Source: Devriesea agamarum (GTDB lineage: Bacteria > Actinomycetota > Actinomycetes > Actinomycetales > Dermabacteraceae). From it: 64,000 nt of DNA. Both the position numbers and the translations under genes were made by a program. The stretch's first letter is position 1, and the number at the start of each line of letters is the position of its first letter. The notes under the pieces were generated by a model. That model saw only the letters and a list, made by a program, of their open reading frames with translations, did no database searches and was not told the origin of the DNA. Positions 45,953 through 55,324 of the stretch are shown piece by piece. The stretch is taken from the NCBI RefSeq assembly GCF_900070355.1, contig NZ_LN849456.1, positions 2,676,238 through 2,740,237 on the forward strand. The letters run 5' to 3'.

Positions 45953-46993
45953 ATGGAGCTCACCGAGCAACAACGCGCCCGCGCACAGGGCTGTGTGATT
46001 GCCGCCGCTGCGGGAGATGCTCTCGGCGCCCCGTATGAATTTCAACCTCCTATTCCTGAAACCGACGACGTGGCTATGCTCGGCGGGGGAATCCTGGGTT
46101 GGGACGAAGGCGAATGGACTGACGACACCTGTATGTCGATCATCGTGCTAGAGGCCGCCGCAGCACTGGCCGTGGGCGCTGATCTCATGCAGACTTCAGC
46201 TCAGAACAGCATTGCCCAGCACTGGTACTCGTGGTCCATCGGCACCCCGGATATCGGCTTGATGACGTCTAAGGTGATGCGCGGCGCGGCAGATGTCGCC
46301 AGCGCAGCGGGCCGGACCGTCCCGGTGGCCGAAGACTTTCGTCGGGCAGCGGCTCAGGTCCACGCCGATTCCGGAATGAGCGCCGGGAACGCGGCGTTGA
46401 TGCGGACTCATGCCGTCGTGTTGGCCTACCTCACCCGTAGTGACGATGATCTAGAACAGGCCGTGCGCTCCATCTGTACCCTCACCCATCTTGATGAGGA
46501 CGTGCAGGAAGCATGTGTGGTGTGGTCCTTTGCGATCCGCCACGCCGTGTTGACTGAGCAGATCGATGCGAGGGTGGGCCTGAGCCGTTTGGGACCGGAG
46601 CGCGCACAGGTGTGGGAACAACGCTTGATCGAGGCTGAGTCCGCGCCTCCGTCAGTGTTTTCTCGCAACGGTTGGGTGGTTCAGGCGCTTCAGGCGGCCT
46701 GGTCAGCGATCACTTCGGCTGGCCCGGTGCCGGATAACAAGTTTGAACGCCGACAGTATTTGTCCTCGGTTCTCGAACGGGCAGTGCGCGGTGGCTACGA
46801 CACCGACACCGTGGCATGTATTGCGGGGGCGCTGGTAGGGGCTGCGCTCGGCCGTAAAGCAGTGCCCACCGAATGGCGCCGTGCCCTGTTTGGCTGGCCG
46901 GGCTACGAGGTCCAAGACTTGGTCAGGCTCGTAGATCGGGTGCTGGATGTTGCAGCAGCTAGTGACGCAGCGCGGGTGGAGGCCACCGCGTGA
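45953..46993 (+). CDS. ADP-ribosylglycohydrolase family protein (DraG-like)
   Basis: A 346-aa protein. The two metal-site motifs are intact: GDALGAPYEF followed by EWTDDTCMSI (usual G-x-WTDDT), and near the C-terminus GGYDTDTVACIAGALVGA. Members remove ADP-ribose from Arg residues or other acceptors, using two Mg/Mn ions. It overlaps the next gene by four bases (46990-46993). Confidence 0.93.
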   Translation: MELTEQQRARAQGCVIAAAAGDALGAPYEFQPPIPETDDVAMLGGGILGWDEGEWTDDTCMSIIVLEAAAALAVGADLMQTSAQNSIAQHWYSWSIGTPDIGLMTSKVMRGAADVASAAGRTVPVAEDFRRAAAQVHADSGMSAGNAALMRTHAVVLAYLTRSDDDLEQAVRSICTLTHLDEDVQEACVVWSFAIRHAVLTEQIDARVGLSRLGPERAQVWEQRLIEAESAPPSVFSRNGWVVQALQAAWSAITSAGPVPDNKFERRQYLSSVLERAVRGGYDTDTVACIAGALVGAALGRKAVPTEWRRALFGWPGYEVQDLVRLVDRVLDVAAASDAARVEATA

Positions 46994-47787
46994 AACCCAT
47001 GCGGGTGGTGTCGTGGAACATTCGTGACCTGCGCGATGACAGCGCAGCCGTTCGGGATGTGATTAACGATTTAGCTCCTGATCTGCTCATGCTGCAGGAA
47101 GCACCCCGGCTGCTTGCCCCGCGTGCTCGTCTTCGATGGCTGGCCCGCTCCACGAATCTTGATATTGCGCTCGCCGGAGGTTGGCACTGGGGGCTTGCCA
47201 TTCTCACCTCAGCGTCACTACGCGATGCCGTCCAGGCACGTTCGCTGACCCCGGAACCGCTGAACTGGGGCGATGTGAGCACGTTGTATCTTCGCGCCAC
47301 TGCCGCGGTGCGCCTGATGATCCCGGGGGTCGGGCCGCTGGTCGCGGCGACGACGCATTTTTCGCTTCACGAACACGTGCGGCTCGCACATGCGCACCGG
47401 ATCCGCGGGTGGGCCTCGGGGTGTGGGATGCCGGTGATCCTTGGCGGCGACTTTAATGAAGCGGTCGATGGACCTGCGCTGCGACTCCTCGCGGGTGAGG
47501 GCATGCCGCAGACAGACTCTGCTGGGCTCTTCGACCCGGACTGCTCTGGACAAGGTGATCCACTCGCTCCCGCGTGCACGCTGCGAGATCCGCTTGACGG
47601 AAACGATCCTAAAATGTGGACCTACCCGGCACTGGGGCCGGTGCGGCGGATCGATGCACTGCTTGTCACGCCGTCTATTCCAGTGGTTCACGCGCAGGTG
47701 GTGCGTTCGACACCCTCAGTGACCGTCGAGCGTTTGCAGACAGCATCTGATCACTTGCCGACTTTGCTCGATATTGCCGCCAGTTAG
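46990..47787 (+). CDS. Endonuclease/exonuclease/phosphatase (EEP) family protein
   Basis: A 265-aa EEP-fold enzyme: VVSWNIRDL (Asn), LLMLQEAPRL (Glu metal ligand), ILGGDFNEA and the C-terminal SDHLPTLL (Asp-His) are the family landmarks. No signal peptide. It may act on DNA, RNA or a phosphoester; substrate unknown. Translation is coupled to the ADP-ribosylglycohydrolase by an ATGA overlap, so the two may act together, for example in ADP-ribose or nucleic-acid repair; this is inference. Confidence 0.88.
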   Translation: MKPMRVVSWNIRDLRDDSAAVRDVINDLAPDLLMLQEAPRLLAPRARLRWLARSTNLDIALAGGWHWGLAILTSASLRDAVQARSLTPEPLNWGDVSTLYLRATAAVRLMIPGVGPLVAATTHFSLHEHVRLAHAHRIRGWASGCGMPVILGGDFNEAVDGPALRLLAGEGMPQTDSAGLFDPDCSGQGDPLAPACTLRDPLDGNDPKMWTYPALGPVRRIDALLVTPSIPVVHAQVVRSTPSVTVERLQTASDHLPTLLDIAAS

Positions 47788-48040
47788 CATATGTGGTCCT
47801 GTCTGGGTGCGCTGAATTTGACTCGACCAGGTCTGATACAGCCGGGCTTGGTCTGGCTGCGCCTGATTGAGCTGGGTGCTCGATGAGACCGAACAGGCTG
47901 CGAGCTGAGTCAGAAATATGTAGAGCGCGCGATGTGTGACCTGAATGATCCGGCGGGTGTACGCAATATCATTCCCGAGTTGGATATCCACTAGCCGTTT
48001 GATGAAGCGGGTAGTAATCGCGCGGTTGGATAATGGTGAG

Positions 48041-49132
48041 GTGACCAAGCGACAGCGAGCCGGAGGGGTATTGTCCCGACGATCAGTGCTTGCTGTTGCC
48101 GGAAGTATCGCCGCCGCAGCAGGCATATACAGTCTCGATGCGTATACCAGGCGTCGTGCGGGGGACGTTCATGATTCGACCCCGGATCGCCCCAGTGCCG
48201 AAGGTCACGGCGACCGCAAACCATATGGCGCCGGTAAGAGCCATCTTGCCCTGTGGGGTTCATCGTCCATGGCCGGTGGACTTGCTCACGAAGGCCTGCC
48301 GAGGCCAGTGACAATTTCCCATGTCTTAAGCAATACCTTGCCCTCACTCACCGTGAAAAACTATGCGGTGGGCGGCCAATGGTCGCGGCACGCCGCGATG
48401 TTGCGAGGGGCCAGCAGCGCACGTTTCCGGTTTCCGCGGGGTCAGGTGCCATCCTTCGGTCGAGTACGCGTGGAACAGGTGGGAGGCGAGCTTCCGTGGG
48501 ATCACCGTTTCGATGCCCCCGTCACCGTTGCAGGGGTGCGCGGTCGTTTGACCTGCCAGCGACCTCGCCTCTGGATATTTGAACGAACACAGCCCGGTGA
48601 TCCGGTCCCTGAAGATGCGGTGTGCTGCGATCTTGCCAAGGAAAGCGGGCCGCAATGGGGTCATATTGTGTGGACGGGTAAAAACAACGACTTTGAACCT
48701 GACCGGGTTATTTCAGATATTGAATCGATCCGTCGTGTGGGCATGGAGGATAAGCAGGACACGCTGGTGCTCGGAATGTGGCAGACCCGTCGCGATCAAC
48801 CCGATCGGATCGCCCGTAATCGCGAGATCAATAAATGGCAAGAAAGTCGCTATGGCCGGCGTTTTCTGGACATGCAGGAAGCCCTCACAGAAGGCGTGAG
48901 TCAAAGCGCCCGCGTGTACGGGGTTGGCTATTTACTGGACCGCTCCGATGTGCGACGTGATCTCGCAGAAGGTCGGGTTCCTACTCCGCTGATCGGTAGC
49001 GACGGTATGCACCTCAATGCGCTCGGCAACTTGGTTGCCGGCCATGCCGTGCGTGAACGCATACATGAGCTGGGTTGGGTCAGTGCCAATACCAGTGCCG
49101 TTAGCAGCGTTCATCTCGACGCCATGCAGTAG
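48041..49132 (+). CDS. Tat-exported SGNH-like hydrolase
   Basis: A protein of 363 aa from GTG 48041 (376 aa from ATG 48002). It begins with a basic stretch then LSRRSVLAVAGSIAAAAG, a Tat signal. The body fits the SGNH/GDSL fold: WGSSSMAGG (block I Ser), YAVGGQWS (Gly block), WTGKNNDF (Asn block) and C-terminal DGMHLNALG (Asp-His). An insertion of about 80 residues, strand-rich, lies between the Gly and Asn blocks. Likely acts on a cell-envelope ester. Neither start has a strong ribosome site. Confidence 0.75.
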   Translation: MTKRQRAGGVLSRRSVLAVAGSIAAAAGIYSLDAYTRRRAGDVHDSTPDRPSAEGHGDRKPYGAGKSHLALWGSSSMAGGLAHEGLPRPVTISHVLSNTLPSLTVKNYAVGGQWSRHAAMLRGASSARFRFPRGQVPSFGRVRVEQVGGELPWDHRFDAPVTVAGVRGRLTCQRPRLWIFERTQPGDPVPEDAVCCDLAKESGPQWGHIVWTGKNNDFEPDRVISDIESIRRVGMEDKQDTLVLGMWQTRRDQPDRIARNREINKWQESRYGRRFLDMQEALTEGVSQSARVYGVGYLLDRSDVRRDLAEGRVPTPLIGSDGMHLNALGNLVAGHAVRERIHELGWVSANTSAVSSVHLDAMQ

Positions 49133-49217
49133 CGGTCAAATTTTCTCTCTATTGAGCGATGTGTATTCTAATGCCGGTAACTTGAAGATCTTGACGTGCA
49201 TCCATGAAGGGACGGCA

Positions 49218-49451
49218 ATGATGCGGGCTTTGGGATGGAGCACCGCGGGTGTCCTTGTGGCCGGGGCGGTTATTTTCTCGGCTTTTCCTTTGGTCGTTGT
49301 GGTGCTGGTGGCCTGGGCGCTGGGCTCTGAGTATAGGTACGGACCGCCGGAATCTGTTGTCGCCGTGGTGCTCATGTGTGTCATATGTTCTCTAGTGGCA
49401 CACTTTATTGAGCGGTTCGGCATAAGAATCTTTCCTGGGCACCGCCTTTGA
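49218..49451 (+). CDS. Small membrane protein, two TM helices
   Basis: A 77-aa product with two hydrophobic segments (WSTAGVLVAGAVIF and further; SVVAVVLMCVICSLVAHFI) and a basic C-terminus. AAGGGA lies seven bases before ATG 49218. Part of a run of small membrane-protein genes. Confidence 0.65.
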   Translation: MMRALGWSTAGVLVAGAVIFSAFPLVVVVLVAWALGSEYRYGPPESVVAVVLMCVICSLVAHFIERFGIRIFPGHRL

Positions 49452-49621
49452 CGATTACGATCATAGGTGACGTGCTGGAAACGGTTGTTCTATTCCTCGG
49501 ATACATCGCGGTTGTCGGCTCATGGTGGCAATCCCTTCTGATGGCTCTATCGACGGTCGTGCTGTATCTGATGATGCTCCCCGGGATTCGGGTGCTGGAA
49601 CGACGCGCCGATGAGACCTAG
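49448..49621 (+). CDS. 57-aa small membrane protein
   Basis: A TTG at 49448 overlaps the previous stop by three bases, so translation may be coupled. The product starts LTITIIGDVLETVVLFLG, has two hydrophobic segments and ends VLERRADET. It is below ordinary length cut-offs. A GTG at 49472 is an alternative start. Confidence 0.5.
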   Translation: MTITIIGDVLETVVLFLGYIAVVGSWWQSLLMALSTVVLYLMMLPGIRVLERRADET

Positions 49622-49838
49622 CTTGCGGGATTGACCATCTGCGGTGGGGTCGCGATATGGCGTTGCTGATTTATCGAGTGGGGTTTCGGTGCGGCCTTTT
49701 AAAAAGAGAGGGCAAGGCGTTGTGTGGGAATGCGTCGAAGAAAATGGCTAGCATCTAGTCATCTACCTCTTATCTAGGTACGCTTGCTAAGGAAAACGGC
49801 ATAACTGTTATTCAGTGACCACACGCAGGAGTATGGGC

Positions 49839-49940
49839 ATGAAAGTACACGGCACCCGCAGAGGTGGGGTGATCCGCAAGGCCGCAGTTGCGTCATGGCG
49901 ACCAGCGGCTTTTGGCTCGGAAGGTGCAGGGGATTGGTAA
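49839..49940 (+). CDS. 33-aa basic peptide, coupled to next gene
   Basis: ATG 49839 has AGGAG seven bases upstream; the peptide MKVHGTRRGGVIRKAAVASW continues to a TAA that overlaps the next ATG (TAATG). Its likely job is a leader peptide or translational coupler, though it may be a functional small protein. Confidence 0.45.
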   Translation: MKVHGTRRGGVIRKAAVASWRPAAFGSEGAGDW

Positions 49941-50182
49941 TGACCTGGAAGCTGTGCCTTCGCGCCGCCTTAAGTTACGCCTGTGTGTCGGTGTGGCTCA
50001 TGTGGATGATGACGTTTAACTCGGACCTCAGTGTGTTTGAGGGCTACGCCGATGCCCGACGGCTTACCGCTAATGTGACGGCGAGTTTCTTCCTCACCTT
50101 CATGATGATGTATGAGCCCCTTAAAGAGGTGTGGGGTCAGCGCCAGCAAAAATCTCAACGTGCTGATCACGCTGTGCACTGA
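49940..50182 (+). CDS. Small membrane protein (DUF2798-like)
   Basis: An 80-aa product with two TM segments. It starts MTWKLCLRAALSYACVSVW and has NVTASFFLTFMMMYEPLKE in the second helix, a layout resembling small DUF2798-like proteins. The first residues directly overlap the stop of the 33-aa ORF. Function unknown. Confidence 0.6.
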   Translation: MTWKLCLRAALSYACVSVWLMWMMTFNSDLSVFEGYADARRLTANVTASFFLTFMMMYEPLKEVWGQRQQKSQRADHAVH

Positions 50183-50195
50183 CAGGACGCGGATC

Positions 50196-51041
50196 ATGTC
50201 GTTGTTCCGACTAAGCTCTAAGGATGTGGCTTTGAGAGATTTTCGTGTGGCCAGTGTTCTGGTCGCGGTTGGTGTGTTGGTGGCGGGGTGTAGTTCCGCG
50301 GATAAGCCGTCGGCAACAACCACGTCGCCAGCGTCAGCTTCGGTCTCGCCGTCAACAGCGGGTTCTCATGGGGTAACCGCATCGTCTGGTCCTCGGGTGG
50401 TGATGCCGCAGAGGCTGGCGACTGATCCGGCAGTGTTTGGGGATCAGGTTGCGGTGTCGCAAACCGTCACGGGTGATGATCTCAAGCCGGTGGATTTAGG
50501 GCCCTGTCGTGATCAGGCTGCGCAGGGGGCTGATTCCAAGACGATCACGGGGCATGTGCTGGGTGATCGGGCTCGGCAGGCTTATATTGATGCGGGTTTA
50601 CCGCGTGAAGCGGCCGAGAAGATGCATTGGGCTGCGAGTGGCGCTGGTGCTGACACTGCTAAGCAGCAGTGTGAGGGCCAGATTGGTCGTGATTTTCAGG
50701 TCGTGGTTGGGTTGCGGCAGGTGGGCGAGAATATGCACGTGATGATGACCGTGAATCTGAAAGGGTCTCGTGATCAGCCGCCGCTTCGCGTGGATAACGC
50801 GCGTCCGATGCTGACCGCGTATGTGGGTGAGAATCATCGGCCGGTTCCTATTTCGGTGGGGGAGTTTCGGGAGGATGCGAATCCTGATGGGTCGCCTCTG
50901 TATCAGTGGACGGGTGTGGTCCCGGTCAAGGATTTAGGGCCGGTGAAGGATGTGGTGTTGCGGACGGATACGGGTTTCTTGCCCGAGTGGTTTAACGTGT
51001 TCACGTTTTACCGCATTCACGTCACCAACTGGGCATCCTGA
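50196..51041 (+). CDS. Secreted lipoprotein of unknown function
   Basis: A 281-aa protein. A signal peptide ends in the lipobox LVAGC near residue 30, followed by a Ser/Thr/Ala/Pro-rich linker (about 40 residues) typical of actinobacterial lipoproteins. The mature domain has two further Cys (LGPCRDQ; QQCEGQIG) and a strand-rich second half. I recognise no family. Confidence 0.75.
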   Translation: MSLFRLSSKDVALRDFRVASVLVAVGVLVAGCSSADKPSATTTSPASASVSPSTAGSHGVTASSGPRVVMPQRLATDPAVFGDQVAVSQTVTGDDLKPVDLGPCRDQAAQGADSKTITGHVLGDRARQAYIDAGLPREAAEKMHWAASGAGADTAKQQCEGQIGRDFQVVVGLRQVGENMHVMMTVNLKGSRDQPPLRVDNARPMLTAYVGENHRPVPISVGEFREDANPDGSPLYQWTGVVPVKDLGPVKDVVLRTDTGFLPEWFNVFTFYRIHVTNWAS

Positions 51042-51082
51042 ACCGATGAGTACTATCGCAGCTGCTGCGGTGAGGATATTTT

Positions 51083-51355
51083 GTGTCTGAGCGAAAAACT
51101 AAATCATCTCCTTCTAAAAAGTTATCCGGGATAAGAGGAAAAGTTCTCGCCTGGTTGCTTATTATTGGTATCGCGCTCCTGGTAGCGATACCGAGCGCAA
51201 TCCTTTTCGGTGCCGCCGACTTTATCTTCGGAACCCCTGAGAAAGGCCTGATCACCTTCTTTGGTTCGCTCGGCTTGGCTGCGCTTCTGTTCTTGTGGAG
51301 CTTTGGCTGGGATTATCTTCGCGATAAGTGGAAAGAGTCAAGAAAGAAAGACTAA
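51083..51355 (+). CDS. Small membrane protein, two TM helices
   Basis: A 90-aa product from a GTG start. Lys/Ser-rich N-terminus (SERKTKSSPSKK), two hydrophobic segments, and a basic C-terminus (RDKWKESRKKD). Function unknown; it follows the lipoprotein gene by 41 bases. Confidence 0.6.
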   Translation: MSERKTKSSPSKKLSGIRGKVLAWLLIIGIALLVAIPSAILFGAADFIFGTPEKGLITFFGSLGLAALLFLWSFGWDYLRDKWKESRKKD

Positions 51356-52017
51356 ACGCCGTCGCTGGTAGCCGGCTCGACTTTTGGCTTGGTGAAAAGT
51401 GTTGGCCAACTCTCAGGATTAAAGATCTAGATTCTCTGAAGCGAAGCTTTCGTTAAGTGGGGTTGTGAGACGTCGCGCTCACCTCTAAACTGTTGTGGAG
51501 ATAATCCAATGTAAGAAGCGTGTCGATGCTATAGGTCGTCGTGTCGGGTCTCGATCCTCACTCACTTCCCGGCCTTAAGCCGGCCGGCGCGATGTGGAAG
51601 AAAAATTTGGAGCTGATCCAGAGGCGTGTACCCAAAAAACATGTACACACTGCGTGCATCGTATAGCCTTTCGATGTTGATTATGGCATTGTAAAAGGCT
51701 AGCGATCGATTTCGGTATCGATTCCCTAAAAGGGTGTTTCCGTGGTAGGAGTTTTACGAGGTTATGATTGTCAACGCCTTTGCCTATCTATCGCGCCTGG
51801 GAATCTGAGTAGCACGGTGTTCAAGCGTTCCAGGTCACCGCAAAAGGGCTGTCTCTGTGTTCTATATCAAGCTGCGAGGGTGGTTAACTTGGTTGTGGGA
51901 GCGGGTTGGGGTGGTGGGTGCCGTCGTGCAGCGTGGTGTAGACGATGTTGCAGCGGCGTCGGGTTGAAGCGTAGTGGGTTTAGTTTCGGCCTCACCTGTC
52001 AAAGGGAGAATCGGATT
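51356..52017. other. Spacer left of the IS remnant
   Basis: No gene supported; the long open frame 51742-52146 is non-coding except for its end, which is the IS orfA start. Base composition is lower than the core. The left IS end probably lies here but I cannot find its inverted repeat. Confidence 0.4.
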
Positions 52018-53203
52018 ATGTCCAAGAAGTACTCAGAGGACGTCCGTGGCAACGCGATCCGGATGGTCTTTGACTGCCGCGTCCGAAGGTGGCTCGAAGA
52101 TCAACTTGATCCGCGTTGTTGCGCACAGCCTCGGCGTCGGCGCTGAAACGCTGTGGATGTGGGTCTCGCGCCACCAACCCGGCCCGGGCTTTAGGCCTCA
52201 TGAGAATCCGGAAGCAGACAATAAACGCCTGCGCCGGGACAACGCGGAACGATGTTGTGCGCACGAGATTTTGAAGAAAGCCTCAGCTTTTTTCGCCGCG
52301 GAACTCGACCTCCCCACCACGATATGATCCGGTTCATCGACATCTACTGGGCTCAGTTCGGGGTCGAGGCCATCTGCCGGGTGTGAGGCCAGGCAGAGTG
52401 TGGGTTCTTTACCTCGCGTGGCTACCGCGCCGCGAAAACCCGCCCGCGCTGTGCCAGGGCGGTGCGTGATGAGGTCAAGCGGGTTCACGCGCATAACTAT
52501 GGCGTGTACGGGCACCGCAAGATGTGGCACACCCTTGCAGCGTGAAAGCTGGCAGACCGGGCCGGTCACACCGCCCGGATGATGCGTCAAGCCGGCCTGT
52601 AAGGTGTTCGAGAAGGACGTAAGCCCTTCACGATAGTGCCGACGAACCAGCCTGATCATCGCCGAGATGTGGTGACGCGTGAATTCACCGTGCCAGGCCC
52701 GAACCGGTTGTGGGTCGCTGACATCACCTACGTGCGGACCGTGTCCGGGTGGGCGTACACGGTGTTCATGACCGATGCCTGCCACGGAAGATCCTCGGTT
52801 GGTCGGTCGCCTCGTCGCTGAGCACGACAGCGTTGCCGATGTTAGCGTCAGAGCAGGCGTTGGCCTCCACGCTAGCCCATCTGGTCAATGGTCATTTGGT
52901 GTATCCACAACGACCGGGGCACCCAATAAGTCATCCTGGCCTACTCTGACGCGTTGGCAGAACAGGGTGTGAGGGCCTATGTGGGCACGAGGGATGATTC
53001 GTATGACAACGCCCTGGCTGAGACGGTCAACGGTTTGTACAAGACTGAGCTGATCTACGCGCGCGGTCGAACTCGCGACATCATTGGAGTGGGTGAGCTG
53101 GTGGAATCATCGGCGCCTTCCCGAGAATCTGGGCTATCACACCCCGGTCGAGGTGGAGGCCTCGTATGCTCAAGACGTGACAAAGGAGCTCATCCCGTTA
53201 TGA
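52018..53203 (+). pseudogene. Decayed IS3-family transposase (orfA and orfB, frameshifts and stops)
   Basis: orfA starts MSKKYSEDVRGNAIRMV, then its frame changes near 52080 and continues as VVAHSLGVGAETLWMWVSRH. orfB fragments follow in several frames with stops: SRGYRAAKTRPRCARAVRDE, HNYGVYGHRKMWHTL, then the DDE core RLWVADITYVRT and YVGTRDDSYDNALAETVNGL, and the end ENLGYHTPVEVEASYAQ to a stop at 53201-53203. This is IS3-type organisation, inactive. It marks the left edge of the accessory region that contains the RiPP operon. Confidence 0.85.
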
Positions 53204-53994
53204 CACACGTGTCGGAACTACACCCAGAGCGCTTCAGTCTAGGATCACCTCAAGGTCGTTGCTACTGGTTTGACGCAGAGTATCAACAAGGCGATTCTAG
53301 TTGCCCACGTCTACACAGGACCATCCTGTTTCTCGGAGATAGCATTGTGGATGACCGGCACCTCGTGTTCAATTTCATCTTTAGCTGTGGCTGAGCGGTA
53401 TCGGATGTTGTCTAGGTGTAGTTGGAACCACCCCGTTGAGCTTGGCCATGGGCTACTCGACACTACAACGCTCCATGGTTTTGGCTGGCCCAATGTCGCG
53501 GCGAGGCGGTGGAAGGTTGCCCTCGTCCATGACTATCGCCTCGTCAACGACTACGAAGTAGGTCGTTTGTGTTGCGCGATAGCGCTTGCTACCTCGTGAA
53601 TGTATGTGTGTTTGGACATGAACCTGATATGTCTTGTCACCGCACCATCAGATATACTAATTCACATAAAGTGCTATCTGGAAATAACGGGATATTCGAT
53701 ACTTTTGTAGGCTGATAGGACTCAAAGCGAGGACTAGCAGAGAGCGCGTTCGTCAGATGCGGCTCCCGTAGCGGACGGGACATGTCGATGGGGTCCAAGC
53801 TAGAGGCACAATTTGCGTTACCGCTGCAAAGGAGACGGCGATGACGTAGACTGATTTCCTAGGAATTGATGGGAAACAGCCTGGACACCTTGTCCTATGC
53901 CATTGGAGGCACTTTGTGTATCTCGACTTATCGCATGGAATTCGTGAGAGTAGGTCGCCAGGGTATCCAAGGTTCGTAAGGTTTACAGTTTGAA
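53204..53994. other. Degenerate lower-GC region, no intact gene
   Basis: Short open frames occur but none has convincing homology. A segment around 53843-53988 reads TDFLGIDGKQPGHL and onward after an in-frame stop next to a ribosome site and ATG (53841), as if a small gene had been disabled. Confidence 0.45.
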
Positions 53995-54789
53995 ATGAGG
54001 GCTATGACGTTGCAAAAGGGGCCTGACTGCCTCGGGGCTGGTACCTTACTTGTGATGAGCCAGGTGCCGCGATCCCGGTTGAAGGCGCCTGATATGGTGC
54101 CAGCCGCATTCGATGGGCTCAACGTATCTAATCTGCTCTCGAGTCTGATTCGAGCCGCTCAATCTGGTGTCTGGGCACTGACAGCGGCCAAGGCGGCGTG
54201 CCTGAAAATCGCCCAACTCTGGGTCTGTAAAATTATAGAACTAGCAGCCTGTCTGCCCAGTGGTGAGCATGATTCCACTGGCAGTCGCGACCGTGTAGTA
54301 GAAAAATGCCTTGCGAGGCTAACCTTTAAGTTATTGGAGATCTTGAGCCGAACAACTTCGACCATCGTTAGCCCCACCATCATCGTCACTGTAGACCATC
54401 CATTTGCATTCGGTGAGGACCGTCAAGGATTAACTCAAAGTGGGTTGCGGGTTAGCGAGCAGTTTTGCGTTGAGACACTGGTCTTGGCGGTCTGGAACTT
54501 CGACCATGGCCCCTTTATAATTCGGGAGGCGTGGAGCCCCACTTTCATTTCCTGCAGCTACAATTCCGTGACATGCAAGGCAGCCGCCGAAGAATATAAT
54601 AGCAAGGGCATTTTGCAGGCGGAAGTCCTCGACGGCGGCGACTACGTTTGGAGGTGGCAGTGTGAATGCGAAGGGATTGAAAGGTCAGTAGAAGCTCAAT
54701 CTGTAAACTGCAGCGTTATCACCAGCATCTATGGCGAGTTTGCCGCCATCAAATTCGGAAATTGCATGCTGAACGAGGTGGTTCAATAA
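53995..54789 (+). CDS. Hypothetical protein, possibly part of a decayed gene
   Basis: A 264-aa open frame. The second half (for example AAEEYNSKGILQAEVLDGGD and YVWRWQCECEG) looks coding; the first half less so. No ribosome site stands out and no family is recognised. The same frame continues past this stop and one more (TGA 54808) into the ORF at 54868-55038, so the whole may be one interrupted gene. Confidence 0.3.
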   Translation: MRAMTLQKGPDCLGAGTLLVMSQVPRSRLKAPDMVPAAFDGLNVSNLLSSLIRAAQSGVWALTAAKAACLKIAQLWVCKIIELAACLPSGEHDSTGSRDRVVEKCLARLTFKLLEILSRTTSTIVSPTIIVTVDHPFAFGEDRQGLTQSGLRVSEQFCVETLVLAVWNFDHGPFIIREAWSPTFISCSYNSVTCKAAAEEYNSKGILQAEVLDGGDYVWRWQCECEGIERSVEAQSVNCSVITSIYGEFAAIKFGNCMLNEVVQ

Positions 54790-54867
54790 AGAATCAACCA
54801 GATGTTTTGACGAACTGCCACTCCGGGTAAACAGCGCGGCGACGCCGACTTTATTTGGTGGATCCTG

Positions 54868-55038
54868 GTGGGTTTAGATTTGGCAACAGAAAACTGGATT
54901 AGCCTCGACGATATAGTCGACAGTAAAGACATCGTCCGCAGTGAATTGAGGAGAGGATGTGGCCTGCTTGTAAGGCTTAGAGTGTATGTGAGCATAAGCG
55001 GCCCCAAGTCGGTCAGTGGCTCCGTGACTGCAAACTAG
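54868..55038 (+). CDS. 56-aa ORF, weak RiPP precursor candidate
   Basis: From GTG 54868 (GGTGGA just upstream) the frame encodes 56 aa. The first half is acidic (LDLATENWISLDDIVDSKD), like RiPP leaders. The second is Ser/Thr/Gly-rich (YVSISGPKSVSGSVTAN), with residues a YcaO/LanB pathway could modify. Cys is nearly absent, unlike usual thiopeptide cores. It sits about 290 bp before the biosynthetic operon on the same strand. It shares its frame with the interrupted ORF upstream, so it could instead be that gene's tail. Confidence 0.3.
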   Translation: MGLDLATENWISLDDIVDSKDIVRSELRRGCGLLVRLRVYVSISGPKSVSGSVTAN

Positions 55039-55051
55039 GTAAAGGTGAATT

Positions 55052-55165
55052 ATGCTCCAAACAGTGTATGCGAGGATCGCCTATGTATCTAATTCTACCT
55101 CAACCATTCGATGGAGCCGACCTAAAAGCAATGGACGTATCATGATTTCATATTATATGGCCTAA
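55052..55165 (+). CDS. 37-aa ORF upstream of RiPP operon
   Basis: ATG 55052 has AAAGGTGA six bases upstream and follows the previous stop by 13 bases. The product starts MLQTVYARIAYVSNSTSTIR and has no Cys. It may be a small peptide of the cluster or random. Confidence 0.25.
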   Translation: MLQTVYARIAYVSNSTSTIRWSRPKSNGRIMISYYMA

Positions 55166-55324
55166 TTAAATCAAAATATTGTGAGATGAGTTGGCGTCAA
55201 AAACGTTGAGCATGTAGAAAGTGAGCTGGACAACTTAAAGGAAATATCTCTGCCCTTGTTGATGTGATTTCGTGGTATTGAGCAGTCCGTAATTTGGAGT
55301 GCTAGTAGTCAAATAATTTGAAAG

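Noticed and set aside
51742-52146. 134-aa open frame left of the IS
   Set aside because: Only its last 42 codons are orfA of the IS; the rest is an accidental extension without coding character.
53270-53599. Frame with TGTSCSISS, resembling a thiopeptide core
   Set aside because: The frame runs on for over 70 residues after the Cys/Ser stretch with no stop, has no acidic leader, and lies in degenerate sequence right of the IS remnant.
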